64,000 nucleotides of DNA from Halospina sp040196175 (GTDB lineage Bacteria > Pseudomonadota > Gammaproteobacteria > Pseudomonadales > Oleiphilaceae). Each line of letters opens with the position of its first letter. Positions within the stretch are counted from its first letter, which is position 1. Positions 32,560 to 40,058 of this stretch are shown in pieces. Below the pieces are notes generated by a model that was not told where the DNA came from, ran no database searches, and worked only from the letters and a program-made list of their open reading frames with translations. Both the position numbers and the translations under genes were made by a program. Location: contig NZ_JBEFNF010000003.1 of the NCBI RefSeq assembly GCF_040196175.1, positions 186,001 to 250,000 on the forward strand. The letters run 5' to 3'.

Positions 32560-32844
32560 TCATGAAATCCGTTTGCAGCTCCCTGTCAGGAGGCCTCTGC
32601 AGTCAGCATCCATCAATCCTGCAAAACAAGCCCACAGCAGCAGTCCCAGCGCCATTTCAAATTCCGGGAACAGGCTTATTGCCATTATAGTTGTGGAGGA
32701 TGAGGCCAATGCTGAGGCAGGAATAATAGTTTTAATCCAGCTCTCCACTGTACTGATACACGACTCGGGTGGCAGTCGGCCGACCTGCCAGTGATAGAAA
32801 ATGATCGAAGCGCCGAGTGCCAGTATTGCTCCAGCGAGCATCAT
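32560..32844 (-). CDS. Hypothetical two-helix membrane protein (fourth gene of an orphan operon)
   Basis: A 94-residue protein with membrane segments at about 2-17 and 62-80, joined by a loop with Cys and a Thr/Ser-rich run. I do not recognise it. It overlaps the preceding gene by 4 bases (ATGA), so it is translationally coupled to it. It ends an operon of four unknown genes beside the ADP-ribosylglycohydrolase pseudogene. Confidence 0.55.
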   Translation of the reverse strand: MMLAGAILALGASIIFYHWQVGRLPPESCISTVESWIKTIIPASALASSSTTIMAISLFPEFEMALGLLLWACFAGLMDADCRGLLTGSCKRIS

Positions 32845-33308
32845 GAGGAGCTGTCCCCATTTTCTTCTCTCTCAATCCTCTTGGCTTCAGGAGAAGGTAT
32901 TCCGGCGTCTATTCTGGAAGAAGCATCTTGCCGGACGGACTGACATCGTTTCTCGGTGAAATGTCGCCGGGCGAACTCCCGCATGGTTTCATCGGGGTCG
33001 GGCTTAAGCTCTGGGAAACCCTCCCTGGTAACCAACTGCATAGCATTTGCGAGCTGCGAGGAAGACCAGCCAGCTTTGAGTATGGTGGTTTCCAGCTGCG
33101 CATTGATCTCAAGAAAGGACTCACTATGCTTATGTCTTCCCTCGTGTTCGGCGACACTCCCGCAAAAGCTGATCTTGTATAGAAGACGAGCCAGGGGCAG
33201 CAATGCTTCAGGGGAATGTGCAGATTCATTAGCGAAAGCCTGTGACACACCTGACGAGAGTAATAGGGCTGAAACCAGGAGGGTTGTCAGATGTCGCCTC
33301 ATGCTCAT
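32841..33308 (-). CDS. Hypothetical exported protein (third gene of an orphan operon)
   Basis: A 155-residue protein with a signal peptide (LTTLLVSALLLSSGVSQAFA, cleaved after about residue 25), then a helical, charged domain with two Cys (ISFCGSV and EKRCQSV) that could form a disulfide in the periplasm. I start at ATG 33308, which overlaps the upstream stop (ATGA) and has GGAG upstream; ATG 33302 is a close alternative. No known family. Coupled to the genes on both sides. Confidence 0.6.
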   Translation of the reverse strand: MSMRRHLTTLLVSALLLSSGVSQAFANESAHSPEALLPLARLLYKISFCGSVAEHEGRHKHSESFLEINAQLETTILKAGWSSSQLANAMQLVTREGFPELKPDPDETMREFARRHFTEKRCQSVRQDASSRIDAGIPSPEAKRIEREENGDSSS

Positions 33309-33607
33309 GTCCTGCTTCTCCAATCCTGTGTATCCAGTATTGCCTGTCTCTGGTCGCTGGCTCTTCGGTAGCCCAGATAGGTGAAAGAAGCGAAACACGC
33401 AACCAGGAGAAGAAAAAGCGCCCTGGAGCTTTCCGTTTCAATGAAGGGAGCAAACAGCAACACACCTGAAAACGCGAACAGCACCGCACTAAGCAGACCG
33501 TGCGCCAGGGATGCCCACAGACCGGAGGTTATCCTCCCACTGCTCATACCGTTGATGATCGTCATGCGGAGGAACCAGGTCGCTATGAGGGCTAGGAAGC
33601 CGTACAT
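33305..33607 (-). CDS. Hypothetical three-helix membrane protein (second gene of an orphan operon)
   Basis: A 100-residue protein with three membrane segments (about 2-20, 32-52 and 62-80) and a polar C-terminus rich in Arg and Gln. No known family. It starts immediately after the stop of the preceding gene, with GAGGATCT as ribosome-binding site, and overlaps the next gene by 4 bases. Confidence 0.6.
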   Translation of the reverse strand: MYGFLALIATWFLRMTIINGMSSGRITSGLWASLAHGLLSAVLFAFSGVLLFAPFIETESSRALFLLLVACFASFTYLGYRRASDQRQAILDTQDWRSRT

Positions 33608-34279
33608 TCAGAGATCCTCATAGACTAGGAGGCCCCGCGCGGCAAGCTCTCTTCGGGCTTCTTCGGAACTGTTCCTAGCTAGGATATTGATGCCCGCGAT
33701 GAGGATGAAAACAAAGACGGTTGCACCGCCATAGCGCAGGGCTTTTTCAGGATCCTTGCCGAATCGATCAGCGACTGCCTTGACCAATGGGCTTGAGCAC
33801 AATGCCCGGACTGTATCCGAAACCGCCCCTTTAAACCCTTTGCTGAGCACCGTCAGGATCGTTCCCGCGACGCCAGCGACGGTCACATCGGTTGTGACTT
33901 CCGGTATCTTCGTTTGATCGGTAACAGAGGCAACTTTCTGGTTAAAGGCAAAAAACTCTTTTAGCTCCTCATCACTGAGTGACCACATAAACCAGTAAGG
34001 CTGGACTCGCTGGAAACCGATCAACTTCCGGAGATCCCTCAGGACACGGGAGTCCCGGGGTAGTTGATCGAGCATGCGTCTTAGGACCAGGCACTGTTTC
34101 TGTTCCGGGAGATGGCGGTAAAGGGCCACGCCAGTCACATGGGGTGCGTACTTTGATGGGGAACTCTTGATCTCATCAAGGCAGGGCTTGGAAAGCCCCA
34201 TGAGGTTGGCCAGTGCCAGAACGGGCTTGGTATCGAAATTGGCTGTGTTGTATCGGGAGAGTACGGAGTCTGTCTTCAT
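33608..34279 (-). CDS. Hypothetical protein with C-terminal membrane segment (first gene of an orphan operon)
   Basis: A 223-residue protein. The first ~130 residues are soluble and charged, with RMLDQLPRDSRVLRDLRKLIGF. A Gly/Val-rich hydrophobic stretch lies at about 132-152 (VTVAGVAGTILTVLSKGF) and a membrane segment near 182-203 (YGGATVFVFILIAGINILA). The tail is RRELAARGLLVYEDL. I do not recognise the family. The start at 34279 has AAAGGAAT upstream. It heads four overlapping or abutting genes, all unknown. Confidence 0.62.
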   Translation of the reverse strand: MKTDSVLSRYNTANFDTKPVLALANLMGLSKPCLDEIKSSPSKYAPHVTGVALYRHLPEQKQCLVLRRMLDQLPRDSRVLRDLRKLIGFQRVQPYWFMWSLSDEELKEFFAFNQKVASVTDQTKIPEVTTDVTVAGVAGTILTVLSKGFKGAVSDTVRALCSSPLVKAVADRFGKDPEKALRYGGATVFVFILIAGINILARNSSEEARRELAARGLLVYEDL

Positions 34280-34423
34280 TGGGTTTGATTCCTTTCAAGT
34301 GAGGCGTCTGACAGCCGGAGGTAGACGGATGACTGTCGGTTACCTGGTCCTTCAGATCGACAAATGAAAAAATACCCCAGGGCGATTTTCAGGGTCAAGA
34401 CAAAGCCCTTCCATTGGCGCTGG

Positions 34424-34452
34424 TTCCATTTTCACCAGCCAACCTTTATAAT
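34424..34452 (+). promoter_or_regulatory. Possible promoter of ectA
   Basis: TTCCAT, 17 bases, TATAAT; the -10 is consensus and the -35 is weak, as is often so for osmotically or sigma-S controlled genes. It lies 112 bases upstream of the ectA start. The remaining 285-base gap (34280-34564) has a short open tail ending at ectA but nothing else I can support. Confidence 0.35.
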
Positions 34453-34564
34453 GGACTACGTATTATCCCATACGGGGCTGGGTAAACGCCCTTAAAATCA
34501 ACGGCAAAGGCATTCAGCCAGAACAGCGGGCACAGCTCCGATGGCTGGGTGAACTCAAGACCGA

Positions 34565-35083
34565 ATGACCAGCGAGACCTCCAGGGCGGAGGCAATCGAG
34601 CTCAGGCAACCGAAGGATACAGACGGCTACCGGTTACACCGGCTGATTGCCGAATGCCCGCCTCTCGACCCTAATTCCATCTACTGCAATCTCCTCCAGT
34701 GCACTCACTTCGCGGAGACCGGCGTCGCTGCCGAACTCGACGGTGAGCTGGTGGGCTTCATTTCCGCGTATATTCCACCCATTAAGCCGGAGACCGTCTT
34801 TGTCTGGCAGGTGGCGGTGCATGAAAAAGCGCGTGGCACTGGTCTGGGCAAGCGTATGCTGCGTTTTGTGGCGCAGCGTCAGGCATGCCGCAATGTACGC
34901 TTCATGGACACGACCATAACCGAGGATAACGCTGCCTCATGGGGTCTTTTCATGTCCTTTGCGCGGGAGCTGGCAGCGGAGACCCAGAAGGAAACCTTCT
35001 TTGATGGTGACGTTCATTTCGGCGGGCATCACGATTCCGAGATTCTGTTGCGAATCGGTCCCTTCGACGTGAACGCGCACTGA
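34565..35083 (+). CDS. ectA: L-2,4-diaminobutyrate acetyltransferase EctA
   Basis: A 172-residue GNAT enzyme that acetylates diaminobutyrate in ectoine synthesis. Diagnostic segments are DGYRLHRLIAECPPLDPNS, YCNLLQCTHFAET and FVWQVAVHEKARGTGLGKRML (acetyl-CoA-binding loop). Length is normal for EctA. It is followed not by ectB and ectC but directly by the ectoine aspartokinase. Either ectB/ectC are elsewhere, or they were lost here. In a halophile the product path supplies a compatible solute. Confidence 0.93.
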   Translation: MTSETSRAEAIELRQPKDTDGYRLHRLIAECPPLDPNSIYCNLLQCTHFAETGVAAELDGELVGFISAYIPPIKPETVFVWQVAVHEKARGTGLGKRMLRFVAQRQACRNVRFMDTTITEDNAASWGLFMSFARELAAETQKETFFDGDVHFGGHHDSEILLRIGPFDVNAH

Positions 35084-35099
35084 AACAGCACACAGTCAC

Positions 35100-35140
35100 G
35101 GAACCGGCTATACTGGATGCAAGAACAATGGGCCGGTTCC
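35100..35140. promoter_or_regulatory. Inverted repeat around a possible promoter between ectA and ask
   Basis: GGAACCGGC (35100-35108) and GCCGGTTCC (35132-35140) are perfect inverse copies 23 bases apart, enclosing a -10-like TATACT at 35109-35114. It could be an RNA hairpin separating ectA from ask, or an operator for a separate ask promoter. Confidence 0.4.
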
Positions 35141-35176
35141 AGGGCGCAAAGTCAGAATCAACGCAAGAACGGTACT

Positions 35177-36613
35177 ATGGCAGATCATACGGTAGAAAAA
35201 ATCGGTGGTACGTCCATGTCGGATTATACCGCCGTTCGCGACAACATCATCCTTGCGAATCGCGAGGACGGAGACGTCTACAATCGCATCTTTGTGGTTT
35301 CCGCTTATGGCGGTGTCACGGATCGGCTTCTGGAGCACAAGAAAACCGGCGATGCCGGCGTTTATGCCCTGTTCTCCCAATCGGATTCCGACTGGGCTTG
35401 GGGTGATGAGCTCACCAAGCTTTCGAAGTTTCTCTGTGAGATCAATGAGGAGCTCTTCGGTGATGAACTGCTGAGCCAGCAGGCGGACCAGTTCATCGCC
35501 GAACGCATCGAGGGGGTACGCAACTGTCTTCTGGACCTCCAGCGCCTGTGCTCTTACGGGCATTTCCAGCTCGAGGACCACCTGCTGACGGTACGTGAGA
35601 TGCTGGCGGGCATTGGCGAGGCACACAGCGCCTTCAACACCACGCTGCTGCTGCAGAACGAAGGCTACAATGCCCGCCTGGTGGACCTCACCGGCTGGCG
35701 CGATACCGAGACCCTGCCCCTGGATGAGAAGGTCTCCCAGGCTTTCGACAAGATCGACCTGAGCCGTGAACTGGCCATCGTCACGGGATACGCTCAGTGC
35801 CAGGAAGGGCTGATGCGCACCTTCGACCGTGGCTACAGCGAGATGACGTTCTCCCGGATCGCGTGCATGACCGAAGCTCGCGAAGCAGTGATCCACAAAG
35901 AATATCACCTGAGTTCCGCCGATCCGAAAATTGTGGACGCTGAAAAGGTGGTGCCACTGGGCCGCACCAACTACGACGTAGGCGACCAGCTGGCCAACCT
36001 GGGTATGGAAGCGATCCACCCACGCGCGGCCAAGGGCATGCGCCAGGCGGATATTCCGCTGCGGCTCAAGAACACGTTTGAGCCTGAACACACCGGCACG
36101 CTGATCACCCGCGACTATGTAAGTGAAAAGCCGCAGGTGGAGATTGTGGCCGGAATGCGGCATGTCTTCGGTATCGAAGTGTTTGATCAGGATATGCTCG
36201 GCGAGCCCGGGGCGGACCGCAAGTTCCTGGAGATCCTGTCGCGCTTCAAGGTGCACTTCATCAGCAAGGACACCAACGCCAACACCATTACACACTATGT
36301 GGATACCTCGCTGCGTAACGTGAAGCGGCTGGTTAAGGCGCTGGAAGAGGTCTTCCCGTCGGCTGAAATCTCCACCCGCAAGGTCGCCATGGTCTCGGCG
36401 ATTGGCAGTGACATGCAGGTTCCAGGGCTTCTGGCTACAGCTGTTAATGCGCTGCAGGAAGCTGAAATCCCGGTTCTGGCCATGCACCAGTGCATGCGTC
36501 AGGTGGATATGCAGTTTGTGGTGGAGGAGAGCGACTACGAACGGGCTATCGCCACACTGCACGGTAAGCTGATCGAGCCCCACAAGCACGAATACGCCAT
36601 TGTTGCGGCCTAA
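35177..36613 (+). CDS. ask: Ectoine-type aspartate kinase (Ask_ect)
   Basis: A 478-residue aspartokinase of the group that goes with ectoine clusters. It phosphorylates aspartate to feed aspartate semialdehyde for diaminobutyrate. The start MADHTVEKIGGTSM, the VVSAYGGVTDRLL motif, the RGYSEMTFSRIA region and C-terminal ACT domains (VAMVSAIGSDMQVPG, AMHQCMRQVDMQFVV) are as in that group, which escapes feedback by lysine and threonine. I start at ATG 35177, which leaves the usual length; the frame is open 60 bases further. It normally sits after ectC. Confidence 0.92.
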   Translation: MADHTVEKIGGTSMSDYTAVRDNIILANREDGDVYNRIFVVSAYGGVTDRLLEHKKTGDAGVYALFSQSDSDWAWGDELTKLSKFLCEINEELFGDELLSQQADQFIAERIEGVRNCLLDLQRLCSYGHFQLEDHLLTVREMLAGIGEAHSAFNTTLLLQNEGYNARLVDLTGWRDTETLPLDEKVSQAFDKIDLSRELAIVTGYAQCQEGLMRTFDRGYSEMTFSRIACMTEAREAVIHKEYHLSSADPKIVDAEKVVPLGRTNYDVGDQLANLGMEAIHPRAAKGMRQADIPLRLKNTFEPEHTGTLITRDYVSEKPQVEIVAGMRHVFGIEVFDQDMLGEPGADRKFLEILSRFKVHFISKDTNANTITHYVDTSLRNVKRLVKALEEVFPSAEISTRKVAMVSAIGSDMQVPGLLATAVNALQEAEIPVLAMHQCMRQVDMQFVVEESDYERAIATLHGKLIEPHKHEYAIVAA

Positions 36614-36656
36614 TTGCACGAGTCAATGGCTTTGATGGGGCGTTACTATCGCGCCT

Positions 36657-36679
36657 GAGCCCCTGTCTGACAGGGGCTC
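36657..36679. terminator. Hairpin downstream of the ectoine aspartokinase
   Basis: GAGCCCCTGT and ACAGGGGCTC with a 3-base loop, 44 bases after the ask stop. No T run follows, so termination strength is uncertain. Confidence 0.5.
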
Positions 36680-36776
36680 ACACTCTCCCGCCAGGTAACA
36701 CTCAGGGATGCATTGAGTCATCCATAAATGGCCGCATAAAGTATATTTAAGTACAGCCATCAACCAGGGGAATATT

Positions 36777-37850
36777 ATGGATACGCTGTTAAACCCAATG
36801 GAGCAGCGTGACCGGGAGCTGGTTGACGACGTCAGGGCCGATACGACGGAGAACTGGAAGGAACCGGCGTCAGCCGAACCGGAATTGCTGGATGATCAAG
36901 AGCCAGCCTCCGTCGTCGGTCACTATTTTCGTGATGCGCATCGATTCTCTCTTCTGGGTAAAGAGCAAGAGCGGGATCTGGGAGCGTCACTGCAGCAGAC
37001 GTTGCGCGGGCTTCTCTCTGAAATCGACGAAGCGCAACCCGAGGCGCTGACCATCCGGGAGGTACTCGCCCAGGTGGAGAGCCACACCGGCACCCTGAGT
37101 GAGCAGGCGCGCCAGCACCTTGCCGACCTGCGGCGGTGGCGACGTGAACTCATACAGAGCAACCTGCGGCTGGCGGTTTATATCGCCCGTGGCCAGCAGG
37201 GCCGTGGCCTGGCATTACCGGATCTTATTCAGGAAGCCAATCTGGGCCTGATCAAAGCCGTGGAACGCTTCGATCCGACCCGTGGTTTCAAGTTCTCCAC
37301 CTACGCTTACTGGTGGATTTCGGAAGAGGTCAAGCGAGCCATTAAGCGAGGCCGCCGTGTCGTGCGCACGCCGGACCACGTGGTGGACGAGATCCGTCGG
37401 CTTCAGGCAGTGGAAGCGCGTCTCCAGCGTGAAACGGGCTCCCAGCCTGACCGCTATGAACTTGCGGAAGCTGCGGGAACCAATCCGGCCCGGGTAGATG
37501 AGCTGCTTGGTTTTGCTCGCCCCGAAGTCTCCACAGCGACGCCGATCTCCAGTGATGGGGATCTGGAGCTGGGTGATACCCTCGCTGATGAGGGCAGTGA
37601 CAACGGGGAGTCACCACTCGAAGAGCGCGATCAGGCACGTCTTCTGAAAGACCTTTTTCATCTGTTGCGCGAGCGCGAAGCGGATATCCTGGGTCGTCGT
37701 TTCGGCATTAACCGGGATGAGCCTGAGACACTCCAGGTCATTTCCGAAGAGCTCGGTATCAGCCGTGAACGGGTGCGCCAGATTGAGAAGGGTGCCCTGC
37801 GCAAGCTGCGTGAGCACGCGGTCATGTTCGCGGATGTGGCCGGTAACTGA
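36777..37850 (+). CDS. RpoS-like sigma-70 family sigma factor
   Basis: A 357-residue group 2 sigma factor. Region 1.2 (VVGHYFRDAHRFSLLGKEQERDL), region 2 (LRLAVYIARGQQGRGLALPDLIQEANLGLIKAVERFDPTRGFKFSTYAYWW-type), region 3 and region 4 (RFGINRDEPETLQVISEELGISRERVRQIE) are in order. It is closest to RpoS, with RpoH as the alternative, because of its length and an acidic N-terminal extension. Upstream is a weak GGTAAC-N16-AGTCAT match to the ECF promoter form (36694-36721), which may be chance. Stress and osmotic control would fit its place beside the ectoine genes. Confidence 0.88.
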   Translation: MDTLLNPMEQRDRELVDDVRADTTENWKEPASAEPELLDDQEPASVVGHYFRDAHRFSLLGKEQERDLGASLQQTLRGLLSEIDEAQPEALTIREVLAQVESHTGTLSEQARQHLADLRRWRRELIQSNLRLAVYIARGQQGRGLALPDLIQEANLGLIKAVERFDPTRGFKFSTYAYWWISEEVKRAIKRGRRVVRTPDHVVDEIRRLQAVEARLQRETGSQPDRYELAEAAGTNPARVDELLGFARPEVSTATPISSDGDLELGDTLADEGSDNGESPLEERDQARLLKDLFHLLREREADILGRRFGINRDEPETLQVISEELGISRERVRQIEKGALRKLREHAVMFADVAGN

Positions 37851-37858
37851 CGCCTTCC

Positions 37859-38308
37859 TTAATGCATCAGATACAGCCAGGTGGCCGCGGCCACCTGGCA
37901 AGCCACAACGCCTGTTGTCAGCATCAGCCTCAGATGCAGATACCAGCGCGGCCAATAAGCCGGCATAGCGAACCAATCCGTCAGGAAAAGCAGAATGTAG
38001 AGCACTGGAAAGATCAGTGCCTGAAGATGCCAGCCCAGCAGCAGCGTAACGCCTGCCGACACAAAGAAGACCTGACTCAGGAACATCGCGTGGATGGGCG
38101 AAAGCGGGTAGCTGTGTGCCCCGATCTGCATGCTCACGGGCCAGTAGACACCACTAAGAAAGGCCAGAATGCCCGCACTGTAAAGGTAGAAAAGCTGGAT
38201 GCCGAGTGCGTCGTGATGGGTTGAAAACACCACCACCCCAAGTGTTGCCAGAAAGGGAATCAGCCCAGCCAGACCGAAGATGAATGCAAGTGGACGTATA
38301 GCAAGCAT
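37859..38308 (-). CDS. DUF3429 integral membrane protein
   Basis: A 149-residue protein with five membrane segments and the DUF3429 pattern (FGLAGLIPFLATLGVV, AGILAFLSGVYWPVSM). Function unknown. The 3' end contains a perfect 24-base palindrome (37875-37898) inside the coding sequence. It overlaps the next gene's stop by one base, so the two are coupled, and it converges on the sigma factor gene at a 9-base gap. Confidence 0.82.
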   Translation of the reverse strand: MLAIRPLAFIFGLAGLIPFLATLGVVVFSTHHDALGIQLFYLYSAGILAFLSGVYWPVSMQIGAHSYPLSPIHAMFLSQVFFVSAGVTLLLGWHLQALIFPVLYILLFLTDWFAMPAYWPRWYLHLRLMLTTGVVACQVAAATWLYLMH

Positions 38309-38607
38309 CAGCGGTATCTCCCGGTCGGGATCCGAAGCGGGTCAATACCCACATCGTCAAGTCCCACCATTTCGTTGTAGGCGGAGTCATGGACAAGCTC
38401 GCGTGTAGCGATACCGGCTTCATCCAGCAGCTCGTTGGCAGCGGGGATGCTGGGCAGCAGCAGCGTCTGGTTATCGTTGTCCGAAAGCACCAGACGCTGT
38501 CCGTCCAGCAGCACCTGAATCATGTAGAACTGACCTTCCAATGAGCGGATTTCCGTGTTCTCGACGCGATTAGCGGCGTCGCGGAGGGCGGCGAACTGAA
38601 TGCGCAT
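38308..38607 (-). CDS. DUF6482-like small protein
   Basis: A 99-residue protein with a segment (EIRSLEGQFYMIQVLLDGQRLVLSDND) like small DUF6482 proteins of marine gammaproteobacteria, as I recall that family. Soluble, no motif that assigns a role. It overlaps the DUF3429 start by one base. Confidence 0.62.
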   Translation of the reverse strand: MRIQFAALRDAANRVENTEIRSLEGQFYMIQVLLDGQRLVLSDNDNQTLLLPSIPAANELLDEAGIATRELVHDSAYNEMVGLDDVGIDPLRIPTGRYR

Positions 38608-38680
38608 AACTGATTCCCATTTCTGCGCTATGATGTCTTTTCAAATACGATGGTCATGTGGGGTCTGGTTTGCCCGGCAA

Positions 38681-39079
38681 TCAGTCTTCGTGATCTTTCA
38701 TGGTCTGACCGGCCGCCAGCCCCAGTGTGGCGGCGAGGAGCATCAGCACCAGCGTGGCTGCAATATTGGCAATACCCGCCGTAATCGCACCGGAGCGCAG
38801 CAGCGTCAGGGTTTCCAGACTGAATACTGAAAAGGTGGTGAGTCCGGCGCAGAAACCCGGCACCAGAAAGGCGTGGAGGTTGGCATGCGCGAGTCTTGAA
38901 GCAGGATCAGCGGCGCGACCGGCGATCCACCCGATCAGCAGGGAGCCGAGGATGTTCACCGTCAGAGTGCTCCAGGGAAAAGCGTGCCCGGAGACCATGA
39001 ATCGATCCAGCCCGTGACGCAGAACACCTCCAAGCGCGGTCCCCAGCGCGACCCAGAAGGCCGTCAGGGTTGAATTCAT
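38681..39079 (-). CDS. crcB: Fluoride channel protein CrcB/Fluc (second copy)
   Basis: A 132-residue four-helix Fluc subunit that exports fluoride. Conserved elements: ALGGVLRHGL, TLTVNILGSLLIGW (channel Asn) and GFCAGLTTFSVFSLETL (Na+ and Phe-box region). The start at 39079 has GGAGGAA upstream and overlaps the other crcB by 4 bases. Two neighbouring, different CrcB genes usually make a heterodimer. Confidence 0.92.
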   Translation of the reverse strand: MNSTLTAFWVALGTALGGVLRHGLDRFMVSGHAFPWSTLTVNILGSLLIGWIAGRAADPASRLAHANLHAFLVPGFCAGLTTFSVFSLETLTLLRSGAITAGIANIAATLVLMLLAATLGLAAGQTMKDHED

Positions 39080-39453
39080 TGCATTCCTCCAGTTATCGCC
39101 AGCCCCAGAACAAGCGCCCCCAGCCCGGCCACCAGTGTGGCAGCCAGGTTGAACAAAGCGCTGGCCAGCCGGTGCGCGTGCGCCAGGGTGAGCGTCTGCA
39201 GTGACCACGAGGACACTGTGGTGAAACTGCCGCAGAAGCCGGTCATAGCCAGAGCGGAGACCACCGGCTGGCCGGATGAGCCACCTGTTGCCCCGACCAG
39301 CAGCCCAACGAGAAAGGCGCCCAGAGTATTTACGGTCAGGGTACCGAAGGAGAGCGGCGTGTGGGTGCGGCGATCGATCCAGACCGTCAGGTGGAAGCGC
39401 GCTAGCCCGCCCAGGGCGCTGCCTGCAGCCACGGCGAGCAATTCCGCCATCAC
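39076..39453 (-). CDS. crcB: Fluoride channel protein CrcB/Fluc (first copy)
   Basis: A 125-residue CrcB with ALGGLARFHLTV, LTVNTLGAFLVGLL and GFCGSFTTVSSWSLQTL, again four membrane segments. The start at 39453 (or the next codon, ATG 39450) overlaps the tag stop. No fluoride riboswitch was seen, as both genes are inside a longer minus-strand run. Different sequence from its neighbour suggests an old duplication and a heterodimeric channel. Confidence 0.92.
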   Translation of the reverse strand: MMAELLAVAAGSALGGLARFHLTVWIDRRTHTPLSFGTLTVNTLGAFLVGLLVGATGGSSGQPVVSALAMTGFCGSFTTVSSWSLQTLTLAHAHRLASALFNLAATLVAGLGALVLGLAITGGMQ

Positions 39454-40058
39454 TGGGCCATCTCCCGGCTCTGGGCCACGGTCTCAGAACGGACCGGGCA
39501 GCCCAGAAGGTGGTCATTGACCATGCCCACCGCCTGCATAAAGGCGTAGCAGATGGTGGGGCCAACAAAGCGCAATCCCCGTTTCTTCAGGGCCCGGGAC
39601 AGCGCCCGGGATTCGGCTGTTTCATCCGGGATCTCGTGCACATCGCGGAATTCGTTGATGATCGGTTGATGGTTCACAAACGACCACAGAAAGCGGCTGA
39701 AGTCCTCGCCTGCCTGTTCCATCGCCAGCAGGGCCTGGGCGTTACCGATAATCGCTTCTACCTTGCGGCGATTGCGCACAATCCCGGGGTCGTTCAGAGC
39801 AGCCACGATTTGCTCCTCTCCCCAGGCGGCCAGTTGCTCTGGTTGGAACGCTTCAAACCGCTGGCGATAGCCTGATTGCTTGCGCAGGATCGTCAGCCAG
39901 CTCAGGCCCGCCTGCTGGCCGTCCAGACAGAGTTTCTCGAAGAGCTCATTGCGGCCGGTTATGGGTCGACCCCAGACATGGTCGTGGTATTCGATGTAAT
40001 CGGGGGCGTCGCCACACCAGGGGCAGCGCCCGTCGCTGCGCGCCGCGACGTTTTTCAT
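39450..40058 (-). CDS. tag: DNA-3-methyladenine glycosylase I (Tag)
   Basis: A 202-residue base-excision repair enzyme that removes 3-methyladenine. Tag motifs are present: CPWCGDAPDYIEYHDHVWGRP, FEKLCLDGQQAGLSWLTILRK and GLRFVGPTICYAFMQAVGMVNDH-type sequence with the zinc Cys and His residues. Overlaps of 4 bases on each side join it to crcB and the phosphopantetheinyl transferase gene. Confidence 0.95.
   Translation of the reverse strand: MKNVAARSDGRCPWCGDAPDYIEYHDHVWGRPITGRNELFEKLCLDGQQAGLSWLTILRKQSGYRQRFEAFQPEQLAAWGEEQIVAALNDPGIVRNRRKVEAIIGNAQALLAMEQAGEDFSRFLWSFVNHQPIINEFRDVHEIPDETAESRALSRALKKRGLRFVGPTICYAFMQAVGMVNDHLLGCPVRSETVAQSREMAQ

Noticed and set aside
32560..34279. Naming the orphan operon a toxin-antitoxin or phage-defence system
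   Set aside because: No nuclease, kinase, NTPase or known toxin motif is visible; only the gene layout and membrane/export signals support it.
34452..34568. Open tail ending in TGA at the ectA start (ATGA overlap), resembling a gene remnant
   Set aside because: It has no start codon with a ribosome-binding site and only about 38 codons between stops; the sequence could be chance or a fragment I cannot assign.
35108..36619. A 503-residue minus-strand open frame over the aspartokinase gene
   Set aside because: It mirrors a recognised, highly conserved gene on the plus strand, and its text has no family pattern.
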